A DNA stretch of 64,000 nt from Polyangiaceae bacterium (GTDB lineage: Bacteria; Myxococcota_A; Polyangia; Polyangiales; Polyangiaceae), in the NCBI GenBank assembly GCA_019637295.1, contig JAHBVX010000002.1:434001-498000 (forward strand), written 5' to 3'. Position numbers and translations under genes: made by a program. Under the pieces are notes generated by a model, which was not told the DNA's origin, did not search any database, and was given only the letters and a program-made list of their open reading frames with translations. Shown piece after piece: positions 1 to 9,138 of the stretch (positions within the stretch are counted from its first letter, which is position 1; every line of letters starts with the position of its first letter).

Positions 1-634
1 CGGCGTCGCGAGCCAAGGGGACCGTGGGCGCCAACGGGCTCAGCATCGTGGGCGCTTCCAGCGGATCCTGTTCGAACCGCTCGGCGTCCGTCAGGGCGGA
101 GGCAGCGCGTTGCCGGAGTCCGTCGACGCGGGCGACGGCCTCCGGCACCCGCGCCGGGTCGGAGACGGGCAGCTCGATCGTCCCGCGGGGCAGCTCGAGT
201 CGCACCGACGCGCCAGAGCCAGGCGCCACGGCCGTGACCTCCCCCAGCGCATGGACCACGAGCCGCGGCTCGCGCGCATCGACCACGTTGGCGGGGAAGA
301 GGTAGATGCCCGGCGCGAAGGGCAGCGCGCCGACTCGCGCGCGCCAGGCGAGCACATGCAGCACGCCGCCCACTGCGACTGCCGCCAGGCCGACGTGTGC
401 CGCGGTGGCAGGGATGGGGTGCAACGCGAGCGCGCTGGACAGATCACCGAGCCCGATGAGGAACAGCGCCAGCCATGCCCCGGCTGCGAGCGCGCTGATC
501 AACAGGCCGAGCAGGTGCCGCCGATTCGGACCCGGTCGCAGCAGCACGGGCTCGGGCACTCCGCGTCCAACGAGCGAGTCGACCAGACGATCCTGCTGCG
601 GCCGGGGCAGGCTGTAGAAGTCCAGGGCTCGCAT
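1..634 (-). CDS. Membrane-anchored hypothetical protein (C-terminus beyond window)
   Basis: Reading the minus strand from ATG at 634 gives 211 residues without a stop up to the window edge, so the C-terminus is missing. A soluble N-terminal stretch (about 1-38, with LPRPQQDRLVD near the start) is followed by two hydrophobic segments at about 40-60 and 76-93. A hydrophilic, beta-rich part with FAPGIYLFPANVVDA comes next and could be a PH-like membrane-protein domain; that is inference. Codon use is strongly GC3-biased, as in the neighbouring genes. It is divergent from the hydrolase gene that begins about 30 bp away. I do not recognise the family and assign no function. Confidence 0.7.
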   Translation of the reverse strand, partial: MRALDFYSLPRPQQDRLVDSLVGRGVPEPVLLRPGPNRRHLLGLLISALAAGAWLALFLIGLGDLSSALALHPIPATAAHVGLAAVAVGGVLHVLAWRARVGALPFAPGIYLFPANVVDAREPRLVVHALGEVTAVAPGSGASVRLELPRGTIELPVSDPARVPEAVARVDGLRQRAASALTDAERFEQDPLEAPTMLSPLAPTVPLARDA

Positions 635-663
635 GGGGCGGCCTTGGATGATACAAGAGGATC

Positions 664-1467
664 GTGCCCTGGGTAGCGGTGAAGCGGCTCGGCGCTTTTG
701 CGGCCCTGACTCTGTGTTTCGGCGGCGTCGCGCGCGCTGACGACGCCGCGACGCCCGAGCCGCCGGGAGATGCCGGCTGGTGCTACGACGGGGATGGCAT
801 CGAGTCGCTTGCTCCGGACATGTGCCACTTCTCACCTCAGTTGCCGAGCGGCGCATCGCCCGACACGCTCGTGGTGTTCTTGCATGGCGTCACCAAGGTT
901 GGAACGAACTGGCAACACTCGGGACAGCGCGCGATCGTCCGCGCTGCCCGAGCCCATGGCTTCTCCGTGATCATGCCGCGGGGACCGCTGGGTGCCGGGT
1001 CGGAGCGCTTCGCGGATCACTACAACTGGCCTACCTCGGTCCGCGGCCAGACGGAGCTGGAGGCAGGGGTGCTCGAGAAATGGAGTGACGCACGGGGGGC
1101 GCTCGAGGAGCGCAACGGACAGCCGTTTCGCCAGCAGTTCGTGTTCGGCTTCTCTGCCGGCGCCTACTACGGCGCATCGCTCTTGCTTCGTGGCCGCGTC
1201 CCGGTCCAAGGCTACGCAGTGTTCGCCGGGGGCGGTGCGCCCGCGGGCGTCGAGCGATGGGCGCGAGGGACACAGCCCAAAGTTCCGATCTACGTCGGCT
1301 ATGGACGCAAGGACCGCGCGTGGCGCGATCCGGAGCGACTCGGTCACGCGCTGGCTCGAATGCGTTGGCCGGCCCGAGTGGTGATGCGTCCGCGCGTGGG
1401 TCACTCGATGACCGACGCGCAGGTGCGGGAGGCGATCGAGTTCCTACGCAAGCACTCGCAGCGCTGA
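664..1467 (+). CDS. Secreted alpha/beta-hydrolase (esterase/phospholipase-like)
   Basis: This 267-residue protein has an N-terminal signal peptide (hydrophobic core, then GGVARA before ADDAA) and an alpha/beta-hydrolase fold. The nucleophile elbow is GFSAGA (Ser, about residue 161). A likely acid lies in YGRKDRAW and the catalytic His in RVGHSM near the C-terminus; LVVFLHGV supplies the oxyanion-hole strand. The order fits the carboxylesterase/phospholipase family, acting in the periplasm or outside the cell. Substrate is unknown. The start is GTG 664; GTG 679, which begins VKRLGAF, is an equally good signal-peptide start. Confidence 0.8.
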   Translation: MPWVAVKRLGAFAALTLCFGGVARADDAATPEPPGDAGWCYDGDGIESLAPDMCHFSPQLPSGASPDTLVVFLHGVTKVGTNWQHSGQRAIVRAARAHGFSVIMPRGPLGAGSERFADHYNWPTSVRGQTELEAGVLEKWSDARGALEERNGQPFRQQFVFGFSAGAYYGASLLLRGRVPVQGYAVFAGGGAPAGVERWARGTQPKVPIYVGYGRKDRAWRDPERLGHALARMRWPARVVMRPRVGHSMTDAQVREAIEFLRKHSQR

Positions 1468-1481
1468 GGGCGGGTCAGCGG

Positions 1482-2195
1482 TCAGTCGATGTTGACTGTC
1501 ACCGCGAGCGGGCGCTTCTCGATCAGGCACTTGTCATCGGTGCACACCGAGAAGGACAGGGTCCCGCTGACGGTTCCTTTGCCCTTCTGGGTAGCCGAAA
1601 AAGGCACACTCATCGTCGACGTCTTCTCCGCGATGGACATGCTGCGCACTACCGCGGTCGGATAGCTCACGCCGCTGCCTGGCGCGTCCAGCGTGAACTT
1701 GTACGGGTACTTCAGGTTGCATTTGAAGGGCGCCTTGGCGCTGAGCACGATGGTGGCGCTCGCGGTCTCGCCTTGCCTCACGGGGCTCGGCGCCTGGATC
1801 GACAACGCGAAGCTGTCGGCCGCGTGGGAAGAGCCGCGCACGGTGGAGACCTTGCGCGGCGGCGGCTCCGGCTCCTGCTCGGCGGTGGCCGGCGCCTCCG
1901 CTGTCGCCGTCGCTGTTGCGGTAGGCTTGAGCGCTGCGACCTTGGGCGCCGCCGTGGCGGCGGGGGCGTGGGTCACGACGGGCGCAACCTCCGGCGGCGG
2001 CGAGCCGCTCTCGAGCGCGCTCGGTTGCGTTGGCTCTTGCGCCTCGACGACCCCGCCCCCCGCTGGGGACTCCTCCGCCTGCGGGCTGGGCGCCGTCGTC
2101 GGCGCGGGTTCGGGTGTTGGTTTCGGAGACTGGTCACACGCGGCCAGCAGGGCGGCGGTGGCCAGGGCGAGGCAGCTAGGGACGATCGCGTTCAC
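1482..2195 (-). CDS. Lipoprotein with DsbD-alpha-like C-terminal domain
   Basis: The GTG start at 2195 gives 237 residues with a lipoprotein signal (ALLAAC, Cys 20). A low-complexity Pro/Thr/Ala/Glu linker (about 25-125) follows, then a compact beta-rich domain. That domain holds a FKCNLKYPYKF segment and a C-terminal CTDDKC pair followed by LIEKRPL. The CxxxxC pair in this setting resembles the N-terminal domain of DsbD-type thiol:disulfide interchange proteins, so a periplasmic redox or protein-interaction role is possible. The likeness is by eye and function is inferred. Longer in-frame starts up to 2465 would place coding over the divergent gene and lack a signal peptide. Confidence 0.75.
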   Translation of the reverse strand: MNAIVPSCLALATAALLAACDQSPKPTPEPAPTTAPSPQAEESPAGGGVVEAQEPTQPSALESGSPPPEVAPVVTHAPAATAAPKVAALKPTATATATAEAPATAEQEPEPPPRKVSTVRGSSHAADSFALSIQAPSPVRQGETASATIVLSAKAPFKCNLKYPYKFTLDAPGSGVSYPTAVVRSMSIAEKTSTMSVPFSATQKGKGTVSGTLSFSVCTDDKCLIEKRPLAVTVNID

Positions 2196-2278
2196 TCCAC
2201 TGTTCTGCGGGCCCAGGTCCGCCGCGTCAACCGCCGCCTGGGTCGACCGTCGCGGAAGGGTCGTGATAGCGTCCGGGC

Positions 2279-3019
2279 ATGATGCGGACCGGTCATTGGA
2301 CTTCGCGTGCCGCGCTGGCAGGCTTGCTGCTGGCTTGGCTCTCGTCGCCGGCAGCGGCTCAGCCCGAGCCCGAGCCCGAGGTTGACGCCGAGCCGAGCGC
2401 AGAGGCCCCGCCCCCACCGCCAGGGGCTGCCCCCGTCGACGCCCCCGGCGGGCCCCAGCCCGCACCGTACGCGCCTGGCCCCGCCCCCGGCCCGGTGTAC
2501 GGCCCCGGGGCTGGGGCTTCAGCAGCCCAGGAGCTCCAGCCTCGGAACGTCTCGCTGACGCTCTCGCCCATTCACCTGATCTTTCCCGTGCTCGAGCTCA
2601 CGGGCGAGGTGAGGCTGACCGATCACTTCGGGCTCGCCGGCATCTTCGGCTACGGCAGCATCGAGGCATCGGACGGGCTCGAGACTCACCGCTTCAAGGT
2701 GCTCGAGGCTGGAGGGCAGCTCTCGGGCTACGTCCTGGCGCCCTTCGACAGCCTGCACTTCGGGCTCGAGCTCCTGTACGTGAACGTCTCCGGTGACAAC
2801 CGCACTGGCACCGTCAGCGGAGTCGGCGAGGGAGTCGCCGTCGGGCCGTTCGTTGGCTACAAGCTGATCACCAGCGGGGGCTTCACGTTCGTTGCCCAGG
2901 GGGGCGCGCAGTACATGGCGGTACGCGCGGAAGCCAAGGACACGGCCGGCAACACGGACAGCGCGGAGCAGAAGAGCGTGATCGCGCTCTTGAACCTCAA
3001 CATCGGCTGGTCCTTCTAG
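2279..3019 (+). CDS. Outer-membrane beta-barrel-like protein
   Basis: This 246-residue protein has a signal peptide (ALAGLLLAWLSSPAAAQ) and a Pro/Ala-rich linker (about 30-80). About 160 residues of alternating hydrophobic/polar strands follow, ending in aromatic phenylalanine (NLNIGWSF), the usual C-terminal signature of outer-membrane barrels. Strands such as FGLAGIFGYGSIE and GFTFVAQGGAQYMAV fit an 8-stranded OmpA/OmpW-size barrel. No cargo or enzymatic motif is visible. It is divergent from the lipoprotein gene upstream, with about 80 bp between starts. Confidence 0.75.
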   Translation: MMRTGHWTSRAALAGLLLAWLSSPAAAQPEPEPEVDAEPSAEAPPPPPGAAPVDAPGGPQPAPYAPGPAPGPVYGPGAGASAAQELQPRNVSLTLSPIHLIFPVLELTGEVRLTDHFGLAGIFGYGSIEASDGLETHRFKVLEAGGQLSGYVLAPFDSLHFGLELLYVNVSGDNRTGTVSGVGEGVAVGPFVGYKLITSGGFTFVAQGGAQYMAVRAEAKDTAGNTDSAEQKSVIALLNLNIGWSF

Positions 3020-3041
3020 GCTCGCGTCCCGCCGAGGGGCG

Positions 3042-3341
3042 TCAGCCGGCCTGTGCGAGCTGCGGCGCGGTCTGCTCGAGAGTCGCCCGCAGCGCCTCGA
3101 CCAGGCTCTCCGCGTCGTCGATGGCTCGCTCGGCGTCGTAGACGTTCCGAAACGCCTTGCGCGATCGCTTGCGACGCTTCAGCCGACCGAGCGCTTCTCG
3201 CTCGAGCGCCTCGGGCGTGAGCCAGTACAGTACGTCGACGGGTAGCCAGAGGGTGGCATGGGGGGAGAGCCAGCGGCTCCCGCTGTGGAGCCAGCCGCGC
3301 TCGATCAGCTCGCGGACCAAGATGAGGTTGATGGGGGACAT
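3042..3341 (-). CDS. Small hypothetical protein
   Basis: ATG at 3341 gives a 99-residue soluble protein beginning MSPINLILVRELIERGW. It has a helix-rich C-terminal half with a basic patch (GRLKRRKRSRK) and acidic helices (DAERAIDDAESLVEAL). No known family is recognised. The reading frame continues upstream to about 3488, but that extension reads as the low-quality mirror of another frame, so the internal ATG is preferred. It is convergent with the beta-barrel gene. Confidence 0.55.
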   Translation of the reverse strand: MSPINLILVRELIERGWLHSGSRWLSPHATLWLPVDVLYWLTPEALEREALGRLKRRKRSRKAFRNVYDAERAIDDAESLVEALRATLEQTAPQLAQAG

Positions 3342-3504
3342 GGGGGCTTTCGGTGTATGGCGGGGACGCCAGCGGCAAAGAGCAAGACCCGAGCCAACCC
3401 AGAAACTCGCATCCCCTCGGCGCGAAATCCTGCGCGGAGCGTCGAGCGCGAGACACGCGGTCACCGGACCCGCCGCGACGCGACACAATGTCAGCGCGGC
3501 CGAC

Positions 3505-5169
3505 TCAGCGCGTGGCCCTGCAGCAGCGAAAGCCGGTCTGCATGCCGGCGTACAGCTCGCTGTGGCGATCCGTCGCCGCGCGGCAGCGGTTACGACCGAT
3601 CAGCCACCATCCCCCGCGCAGGATGGAGCGCCGTGGGGGCTTCTGATTGTAGCGGGTCGTCCACTCGTCCACGTTGCCCACCAGGTTGAACACGCCGAAG
3701 GGGCTCTTGCAGTCGGGCAGGGCGTCCCGGGCCACGCGCCGGTCGATGAAGTTGTCGGGTGTCGTGACCAGCTGCTCCTCGGGGAAGTCGTGGTTACAGC
3801 GCTTGGCGTCTCGGACGTAGCCGTAGGGGTAGGGGAGCGCATCGGGGCCTTCGCAGGCGAACTCCCACTCGTCCTCGAAGCACAGGCGTTTGTCCATGCC
3901 GCGACACAAGTTCTGTGCTTCGGACCAGTTGACATGGGTCAGCGGGTAGCGATAGCCCTCGGGCTGAAACTCGTATCGGTCGATGCAGTAGTTCAGCTTG
4001 CGGCGCGCGCTCTTGCACTCGGTCGGCTCCTCGAACTCGGCGCAAGCGATCTTCTGTCCGGCGGAGAGGCGAGGCAGCCAACGCTTGCACTTCTGGACCG
4101 GCACGGAGCAACGCAAGCCCTCCACGTGCACCATGTCCACGGGGCACTTGGCAGTCGACGGCTCGTAGGCTGGAGGGGAGACCTTGGGCAGTCTGCCGGT
4201 GGGGTCCAGGAAGCTTCGCATCCCGGCCGGGTCGCGGGAATCGTCCGTCGCGCGAGGGACGGGCAGCGGCGGCGCGCCCGAGAGCGCGCCGAGCGCGGCC
4301 TTGTCTGGCTTCTTGCAGCAACGAAAGCCCGTGGTGAAGTCGTGGTACTGGGCGCCGTGGGCGCTCGTCACGTAGCTGCACCCCGCGCCATGCGTCGCGC
4401 CGTCCAGGTAGAACCCGCCCATGGCCAGCGGGCGCACATAGGTGCTGCGGGTCCACTCGAGCAGGTTGCCGTGCAGGTCCATCACGCCTTCGGGCGTCGC
4501 GCAGCGCTCGAACTCGCCGGTCTTGGCCACCGTGTCACTGAGTTGATTGAGACGAGGGTTGTTCAGCGACACGGCGTCGGTGCGGTGCTGGCCTCCGGTC
4601 AGGCGCGTCATGGGGTGTTCCCGCCGCGCGATGTTGCACGCGCCCTTCTGCAGCTTGGCGCCATAGGGAAACACGCGCTTGGGACGCGCCGGTCCTTGGC
4701 AGCCGAGCAGCCACTCATCGGTGGTGCACAGTGTCTTGTCGGCGCGCCGGCAGGCCTTCTCGGCTTCCTCCGCGGCGATGTGAGCTTGGGGTACCACGTC
4801 GGGTCGACTGACGGCGCGCACCTTCTTGGCGCGTACGGGGTGGTAGGGTGAGTGCGGCTCGCCGGACTCGTCCACCAGGCTCGCTTCCCAGCGGTCGATA
4901 CACACCGCCTCGCCGATCAGCGCCATCTCGGGCGGGCAGGGGCTCGGCAGCGCGGCGGCGTCCGCGTCGCTGCCGTCATCCCCGTCGCTGCCGTCGCTGA
5001 TACTGCTCGGGGTGGCGTCCGCTTCCGCGGCGGTCGCGTCGGCTTCGGTCGCAGCCTGGGGCGGGTCGGGCGCCGGTCGAGCTCGCAGTCGGCCGAGCGC
5101 GTCGCACGCCGTGACGAGCGCCAGCGCAACGACGCCGAGGACGGTCACCGCCGCGGTCGCTCGCGTCAT
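3505..5169 (-). CDS. Lipoprotein with two tandem SUMF1/FGE-sulfatase-like domains
   Basis: ATG at 5169 gives 554 residues. A lipoprotein signal (LALVTAC, Cys 22) and an acidic Asp/Ser/Ala linker are followed by two SUMF1-type domains (about 78-290 and 345-554). Each carries family hallmarks: CIDRWEAS / CIDRYEFQ, a KTLCTTDEW / KRLCFEDEWEFAC segment, GNLLEWT / GNVDEWT, and a closing TGFRCC. True formylglycine-generating enzymes use a pair of Cys near the C-terminus. Here domain 2 reads WWLIGRNRC, keeping only the second position, so it is probably a non-catalytic binding scaffold, as in many myxobacterial lipoproteins. Longer in-frame starts lie in the antisense of phoX-like DNA and are rejected. 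Confidence 0.85.
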   Translation of the reverse strand: MTRATAAVTVLGVVALALVTACDALGRLRARPAPDPPQAATEADATAAEADATPSSISDGSDGDDGSDADAAALPSPCPPEMALIGEAVCIDRWEASLVDESGEPHSPYHPVRAKKVRAVSRPDVVPQAHIAAEEAEKACRRADKTLCTTDEWLLGCQGPARPKRVFPYGAKLQKGACNIARREHPMTRLTGGQHRTDAVSLNNPRLNQLSDTVAKTGEFERCATPEGVMDLHGNLLEWTRSTYVRPLAMGGFYLDGATHGAGCSYVTSAHGAQYHDFTTGFRCCKKPDKAALGALSGAPPLPVPRATDDSRDPAGMRSFLDPTGRLPKVSPPAYEPSTAKCPVDMVHVEGLRCSVPVQKCKRWLPRLSAGQKIACAEFEEPTECKSARRKLNYCIDRYEFQPEGYRYPLTHVNWSEAQNLCRGMDKRLCFEDEWEFACEGPDALPYPYGYVRDAKRCNHDFPEEQLVTTPDNFIDRRVARDALPDCKSPFGVFNLVGNVDEWTTRYNQKPPRRSILRGGWWLIGRNRCRAATDRHSELYAGMQTGFRCCRATR

Positions 5170-5222
5170 GGGGAGAGTCTCGCAAGCCCCGGCCAAGGCG
5201 CCAAGTTTAGCGACCAGCCGCG

Positions 5223-6452
5223 TCAGGCGAGCAGATGAAACGGTCCGCTGACCTCGTACGTGACGCCGTTGCCGTCGGAGCCGCGCTGGGAGCTGAAGTA
5301 GAGCCGCGTGCCGTAGGGATCGAACGCGGGGCCCGTCACCTCCGAGCTCGGGTGGCCGTCCACCTGCACCACGGGCTTGAGGCTCCCGTCCGGCAGGATC
5401 GCGACGATCTCCATGTCGCCGCCGTCTTCCGCGACCAGGATGTCGCCGCAGCAGGTGCCCGTCAGGTTGTCCACGCCCTTGAGGATGGGGTTCTGTGCGG
5501 TGGCGATGTCGTAGATCACGCCCAGCTTCTGCGTCTCGAGATCGAGCGCCCAGACGCGATTGTCTCCCTTCGTGGAGAAGTAGACCACGTCGTCGATGTA
5601 GAAGATGCCCTCGCCGCCGTCGAAGGGCGTCGCCTCGGCCACCTGTAGTCGGGTGGGGGTGGAGCCCTCCAGGGTGGGATCGGGCAGGGCGTGCCAGCTC
5701 ACGGTGTCGTCGCTGCCGACCTGCATCACCTCCAGCGTCCCGCTGGCCAGCGACGGGTACGCCTTCGGCACGAAGCGGTAGAAACAGCCATCGCCCTCGT
5801 CTTCGGTCAGGTAGATGACCTTGCGCACGGGATCGACCGCAGCGGCCTCGTGCTTGAAGATCCCGAGCGCGCTGCGGTGCACGCCCTCGCGTTTGCCGAG
5901 CGGGTCGCACTCCCACACCTTGCCGGCTCCCACCTCTTCGCACGACAGCCAGGTGCCCCAAGGTGTCGCGCCGCCGGCGCAGTTGACGTTGGTGTTCTTC
6001 AAGATGGGGTAGGCGTCGACCAGCACTCCATCCTTGTCGAAGCGCAGCGCCCCGACCCCGCCCACCAAGGGAAACTCCGAGTTGGACACGTACACCCAGC
6101 CCCCGTCGGGTTGCAGGAAGGTGGCTCCGCCGTCGGGCGCCATGTGCCACAGGTAGTCGCCGCCCAGGGGCGCCTGGTTGCTCGTCGCCAGGATCCGCGA
6201 CGTGAAGCCGGGCGGAAGTCTCAGGCCGTCGGCGTTGGGCGCCTCGAGCGGGCCAAGGGCATCGAGGTTGGAGCGAAGCTTGGGCAGCTCGGGGAGCGAG
6301 GGCGACTTGGGCTTGGCCGGTTCTTCGGAGCTGCAGGCCACCAGCTCGGGCCCCACCATCATCGTGATCAGCCCGGCGATACCCCGGCCCATGAAGGTGC
6401 GGCGCGGAAGCTGAAATTGACGCTGAGGAGGCAGGGGGCGGAGCCGTGACAT
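5223..6452 (-). CDS. PhoX-type (DUF839) Tat-exported phosphatase-like protein
   Basis: The 409-residue product from ATG 6452 begins with a twin-arginine signal (PRRTFMGRG) and a lipoprotein-like VACSS. The body has DUF839/PhoX landmarks: LPPGFTSRILA, the TPWGTWLSCEE segment that supplies metal ligands in PhoX, YLTEDEGDGCFYRFVP, and a propeller-like C-terminus ending in TYEVSGPF. PhoX enzymes are Ca/Fe-dependent periplasmic alkaline phosphatases. Membership is clear, but whether this member is a phosphatase is inferred. It lies 53 bp upstream of the SUMF1-like gene on the same strand, and a shared transcript is possible. Confidence 0.85.
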   Translation of the reverse strand: MSRLRPLPPQRQFQLPRRTFMGRGIAGLITMMVGPELVACSSEEPAKPKSPSLPELPKLRSNLDALGPLEAPNADGLRLPPGFTSRILATSNQAPLGGDYLWHMAPDGGATFLQPDGGWVYVSNSEFPLVGGVGALRFDKDGVLVDAYPILKNTNVNCAGGATPWGTWLSCEEVGAGKVWECDPLGKREGVHRSALGIFKHEAAAVDPVRKVIYLTEDEGDGCFYRFVPKAYPSLASGTLEVMQVGSDDTVSWHALPDPTLEGSTPTRLQVAEATPFDGGEGIFYIDDVVYFSTKGDNRVWALDLETQKLGVIYDIATAQNPILKGVDNLTGTCCGDILVAEDGGDMEIVAILPDGSLKPVVQVDGHPSSEVTGPAFDPYGTRLYFSSQRGSDGNGVTYEVSGPFHLLA

Positions 6453-6504
6453 GACCGAGAGCCTGCCACAGATGACCACTATGACAAACGACTGGCGACC
6501 GGCG

Positions 6505-8874
6505 TCAGCCCTCCGGCTCCTCCAGGGGAGCGAACAGGTCCTCCAGGTCGTCTGGCAGCAGGCGGACGGTCGCCACGTCGCCGCCGAGCAGCGTGTCCGC
6601 GAGGGTACGCTTGCGGTGCTGCAGCGCCAGCATTCGCTCTTCCACACTGCCGCTGACCACGAGGTTGTGGACGAACACGGGCTGGGTCTGACCGATGCGA
6701 TGCGCGCGGTCCGTGGCCTGCATCTGCGCGGCCGCGTTCCACCAGGGATCGTAGTGGATCACGGTGTCCGCCCGGGTGAGCGTCAGCCCAGTACCCCCCG
6801 CCTTGAGGCTGATCAGGAACACATCCACCTCGCCGCCCTGGAATCGGTCTACCAAGCGGTGGCGCTCTTGGGACTGCCCGGTCAGCGTGACGTGCGGGAT
6901 ACCGCGCTCTCGTAGTCCGGCGCCGAGCAGCGCCAGCATGCGCGCGAACTGGGAGAAGACCAGCACCCGGCGACCTCGCCCGAGCTGCTCCCCGAGCAGC
7001 GAGTAGAACGCCTCGGCCTTGGCGGAGCCGGCCACCTCGCGTGCTCTGTCCACCGGCACGAGCCGAGGGTCACAGCACACCTGCCGCAGCTTGGTCAGGG
7101 CATCGAGGATCATCACGCTCGACGCCGCGAACCCTTGACGCCGGATGACCGTGCGCACCTCGGTGTGCGCGGAGACGCGAATGCTCTCGTACAGATCACG
7201 CTGACCTTGCCCGAGCTCGACGTGACGGACCAGCTCCGTCTTGGCCGGGAGGTCGCGGGCGACGGTCTCCTTCAAGCGGCGCAGCACGAAGGGGGAAACC
7301 CGCGAGCGCAAGACGCTCAAGCGCGTCTCGTTGCCCTCGCGCTCGATGGGGTGGCGAAAGCCAGCGCGGAACCGCTCTCTGCTGCCCAGCAATCCTGGCA
7401 CGACGAACTCGAACAGACTCCAGAGTTCGTCCAAGTTGTTCTCGACCGGCGTACCCGTCAGCGCCAGCCGATGGCGGGCCTCGAGCGTGCGCGCCGCGCG
7501 GCTGGCCTGGCTGCGTGCGTTCTTGATGGCCTGGGCCTCGTCCAGGATGACGTAGTGATAGGCGTGCTCGCGGAAGCGCTCCAGATCCCGGGCGAGCACC
7601 GAGTACGTCGTCAGCACGACCTCGGCGCGACCAAGCTCGGAGAACGCATCGTGGCGCTTCTTGCCGTGCAGCACCGTGACGCGGATGTAGGGTGCGAACT
7701 GGGCGATCTGTCGGCGCCAGCCCTCGACCAGGCTGGTAGGAACGACGATCAGGGTCGGCAGGTCCATCCGGCGCGACTCCTTCTCCACCGACAGCAGCGC
7801 GATGGCCTGCAGCGTCTTGCCCAGACCCATGTCATCCGCGAGTACGCCACCCACGCCGTGATCGCGCAGATGACAGAGCCAGGTGAGCCCGTCTTGCTGG
7901 TACGGTCTCAGATCGGCCTTCAGCGCGATGGGTTTCGGCGCAAAGGTCGGCCCCGCGCCCAGCGTCCGACCGCGTTCCACGGCGTCGAGACGCCCCTTCC
8001 AGCGGACGGCGCCGGGTGTGCCCGCCAGGGCGCGCTCGAGTCGCTCCACGCAGGCGAGGTTCGTCTCGTGCAGCTGGAGCCGGCGACCGTGCGTGCCGTC
8101 ATACATCTCGCACAGCACGTCGAGCACGGGTTCGAGCCGCTCCCAGGGGATGGCGACGTAGCGGCCGTCCCCCACCGGCAGGGCCCGACAGCGCGCGGCG
8201 TGTCGGGACAGCACGGAGAGGCGTGCCCCCTTGGGCGCTTCTTCGAGCAGCCGGATCAGCGCGGGCACCAGATCGATGCGCTCCCCGCCTACGTCGAGGC
8301 CGAGCTCGAGCTGGAACCACGAGCCCTCCGCCTTGCGCTCGACGAGCGAGGCGACCCAGTCGTGCTGGCCACCGACGACGCGGTAGGGAAAGGCGTCGTC
8401 CACCTCGACGTCCCAGCCCCGCTCCCGGAGTTCGTCCGCCGCAGGACCCGAGAACGAGCAGATGGCGTGCACGTTGTCGTCTACGCTGATGATGTAGTCG
8501 GCGACGGAGTCGTGAGCAGGTGCCACCGTGTCCACGCAGGACAACTCGACGGCGCCATACCGCTCCAAGATGGCCTGCGCGCTGCGTTCGGCGCGCTCGT
8601 CGCGCTCGAGGCCCAGGTCCGTGTGCGCGGCGGGGAGGTCGAAGTCGTCGTCGAGCCCGACCGACAGCTCGCTGCTGCCGACCGGACGCAGCTCCACGCC
8701 ACCGTAGACGAAGCGCAGGGACAGCACCGCCACGGCCTTCTCTCTCCAGCGTCCATCGCTGGATTCGACCAGCATTCGCTCGGAGAGCAGCCGCAGCTTG
8801 AGTTGGAACGGACGTGCCCGCTCGCTGGGGGCGGGCCGGGTGCAAACGGGGTCGTGGACTGAATGTGCCTCCAA
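6505..8874 (-). CDS. SNF2-family ATP-dependent helicase/translocase
   Basis: The C-terminal two thirds is a complete SNF2 motor: Walker A DDMGLGKT (about residue 345), DEAQ box (about 443), LTGTPVENN, then the helicase-C lobe with VFSQFARML, SLKAGGTGLTLT and DRAHRIGQ (about 720). Such bacterial Swi2/Snf2 proteins remodel or translocate on DNA; the partner is unknown. The N-terminal about 300 residues are poorly conserved. The start is uncertain. TTG 8874 has GAGGGAG six bases upstream and gives 789 residues, whereas TTG 8958 is the farthest possible before an in-frame stop at 8983-8985. The family is often longer, so the N-terminus may be shortened. Confidence 0.88.
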   Translation of the reverse strand: MEAHSVHDPVCTRPAPSERARPFQLKLRLLSERMLVESSDGRWREKAVAVLSLRFVYGGVELRPVGSSELSVGLDDDFDLPAAHTDLGLERDERAERSAQAILERYGAVELSCVDTVAPAHDSVADYIISVDDNVHAICSFSGPAADELRERGWDVEVDDAFPYRVVGGQHDWVASLVERKAEGSWFQLELGLDVGGERIDLVPALIRLLEEAPKGARLSVLSRHAARCRALPVGDGRYVAIPWERLEPVLDVLCEMYDGTHGRRLQLHETNLACVERLERALAGTPGAVRWKGRLDAVERGRTLGAGPTFAPKPIALKADLRPYQQDGLTWLCHLRDHGVGGVLADDMGLGKTLQAIALLSVEKESRRMDLPTLIVVPTSLVEGWRRQIAQFAPYIRVTVLHGKKRHDAFSELGRAEVVLTTYSVLARDLERFREHAYHYVILDEAQAIKNARSQASRAARTLEARHRLALTGTPVENNLDELWSLFEFVVPGLLGSRERFRAGFRHPIEREGNETRLSVLRSRVSPFVLRRLKETVARDLPAKTELVRHVELGQGQRDLYESIRVSAHTEVRTVIRRQGFAASSVMILDALTKLRQVCCDPRLVPVDRAREVAGSAKAEAFYSLLGEQLGRGRRVLVFSQFARMLALLGAGLRERGIPHVTLTGQSQERHRLVDRFQGGEVDVFLISLKAGGTGLTLTRADTVIHYDPWWNAAAQMQATDRAHRIGQTQPVFVHNLVVSGSVEERMLALQHRKRTLADTLLGGDVATVRLLPDDLEDLFAPLEEPEG

Positions 8875-8982
8875 GAATTGCTCCCTCGAGTGGCCTCCGA
8901 ACGGGGCCGATGTGCTGCGACGTGGGTCCGAGAAACTACGGCTCCGGCTCGGAATCAACTTTCTGCGACTTCGACCTGGCGC

Positions 8983-9090
8983 TTAGATCACACTTCCGAA
9001 AGGCTTGTCGATCCCCAAAGTGAATGGTGCACCGCCGGGGATCGCGCTTCGGACGGGTTAGATCAAACCTCGACCGATCTGTCGATCCCC
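8983..9090. repeat. Pair of imperfect direct repeats upstream of the SNF2 gene
   Basis: Two related 33-34 bp blocks start at 8983 and 9058. Both open with TTAGATCA and end with TGTCGATCCCC; the middle is diverged. They occupy the non-coding gap 8875-9138 upstream of the SNF2 helicase start, so they may be operator sites for a dimeric regulator. That role is inference. No other copy was noticed in the window. Confidence 0.5.
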
Positions 9091-9138
9091 CTCGTGAGAC
9101 AATCGACTCCGCTCGGGCCGGGGGAACCGCCCGTCGGG

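Noticed and set aside
3157-4851. 564-codon open frame on the plus strand
   Set aside because: Mirror frame of the SUMF1-like lipoprotein gene, caused by high GC3.
7135-8862. 575-codon open frame on the plus strand
   Set aside because: Antisense shadow of the SNF2 gene; no family motifs and unnatural composition (His/Gln/Arg rich).
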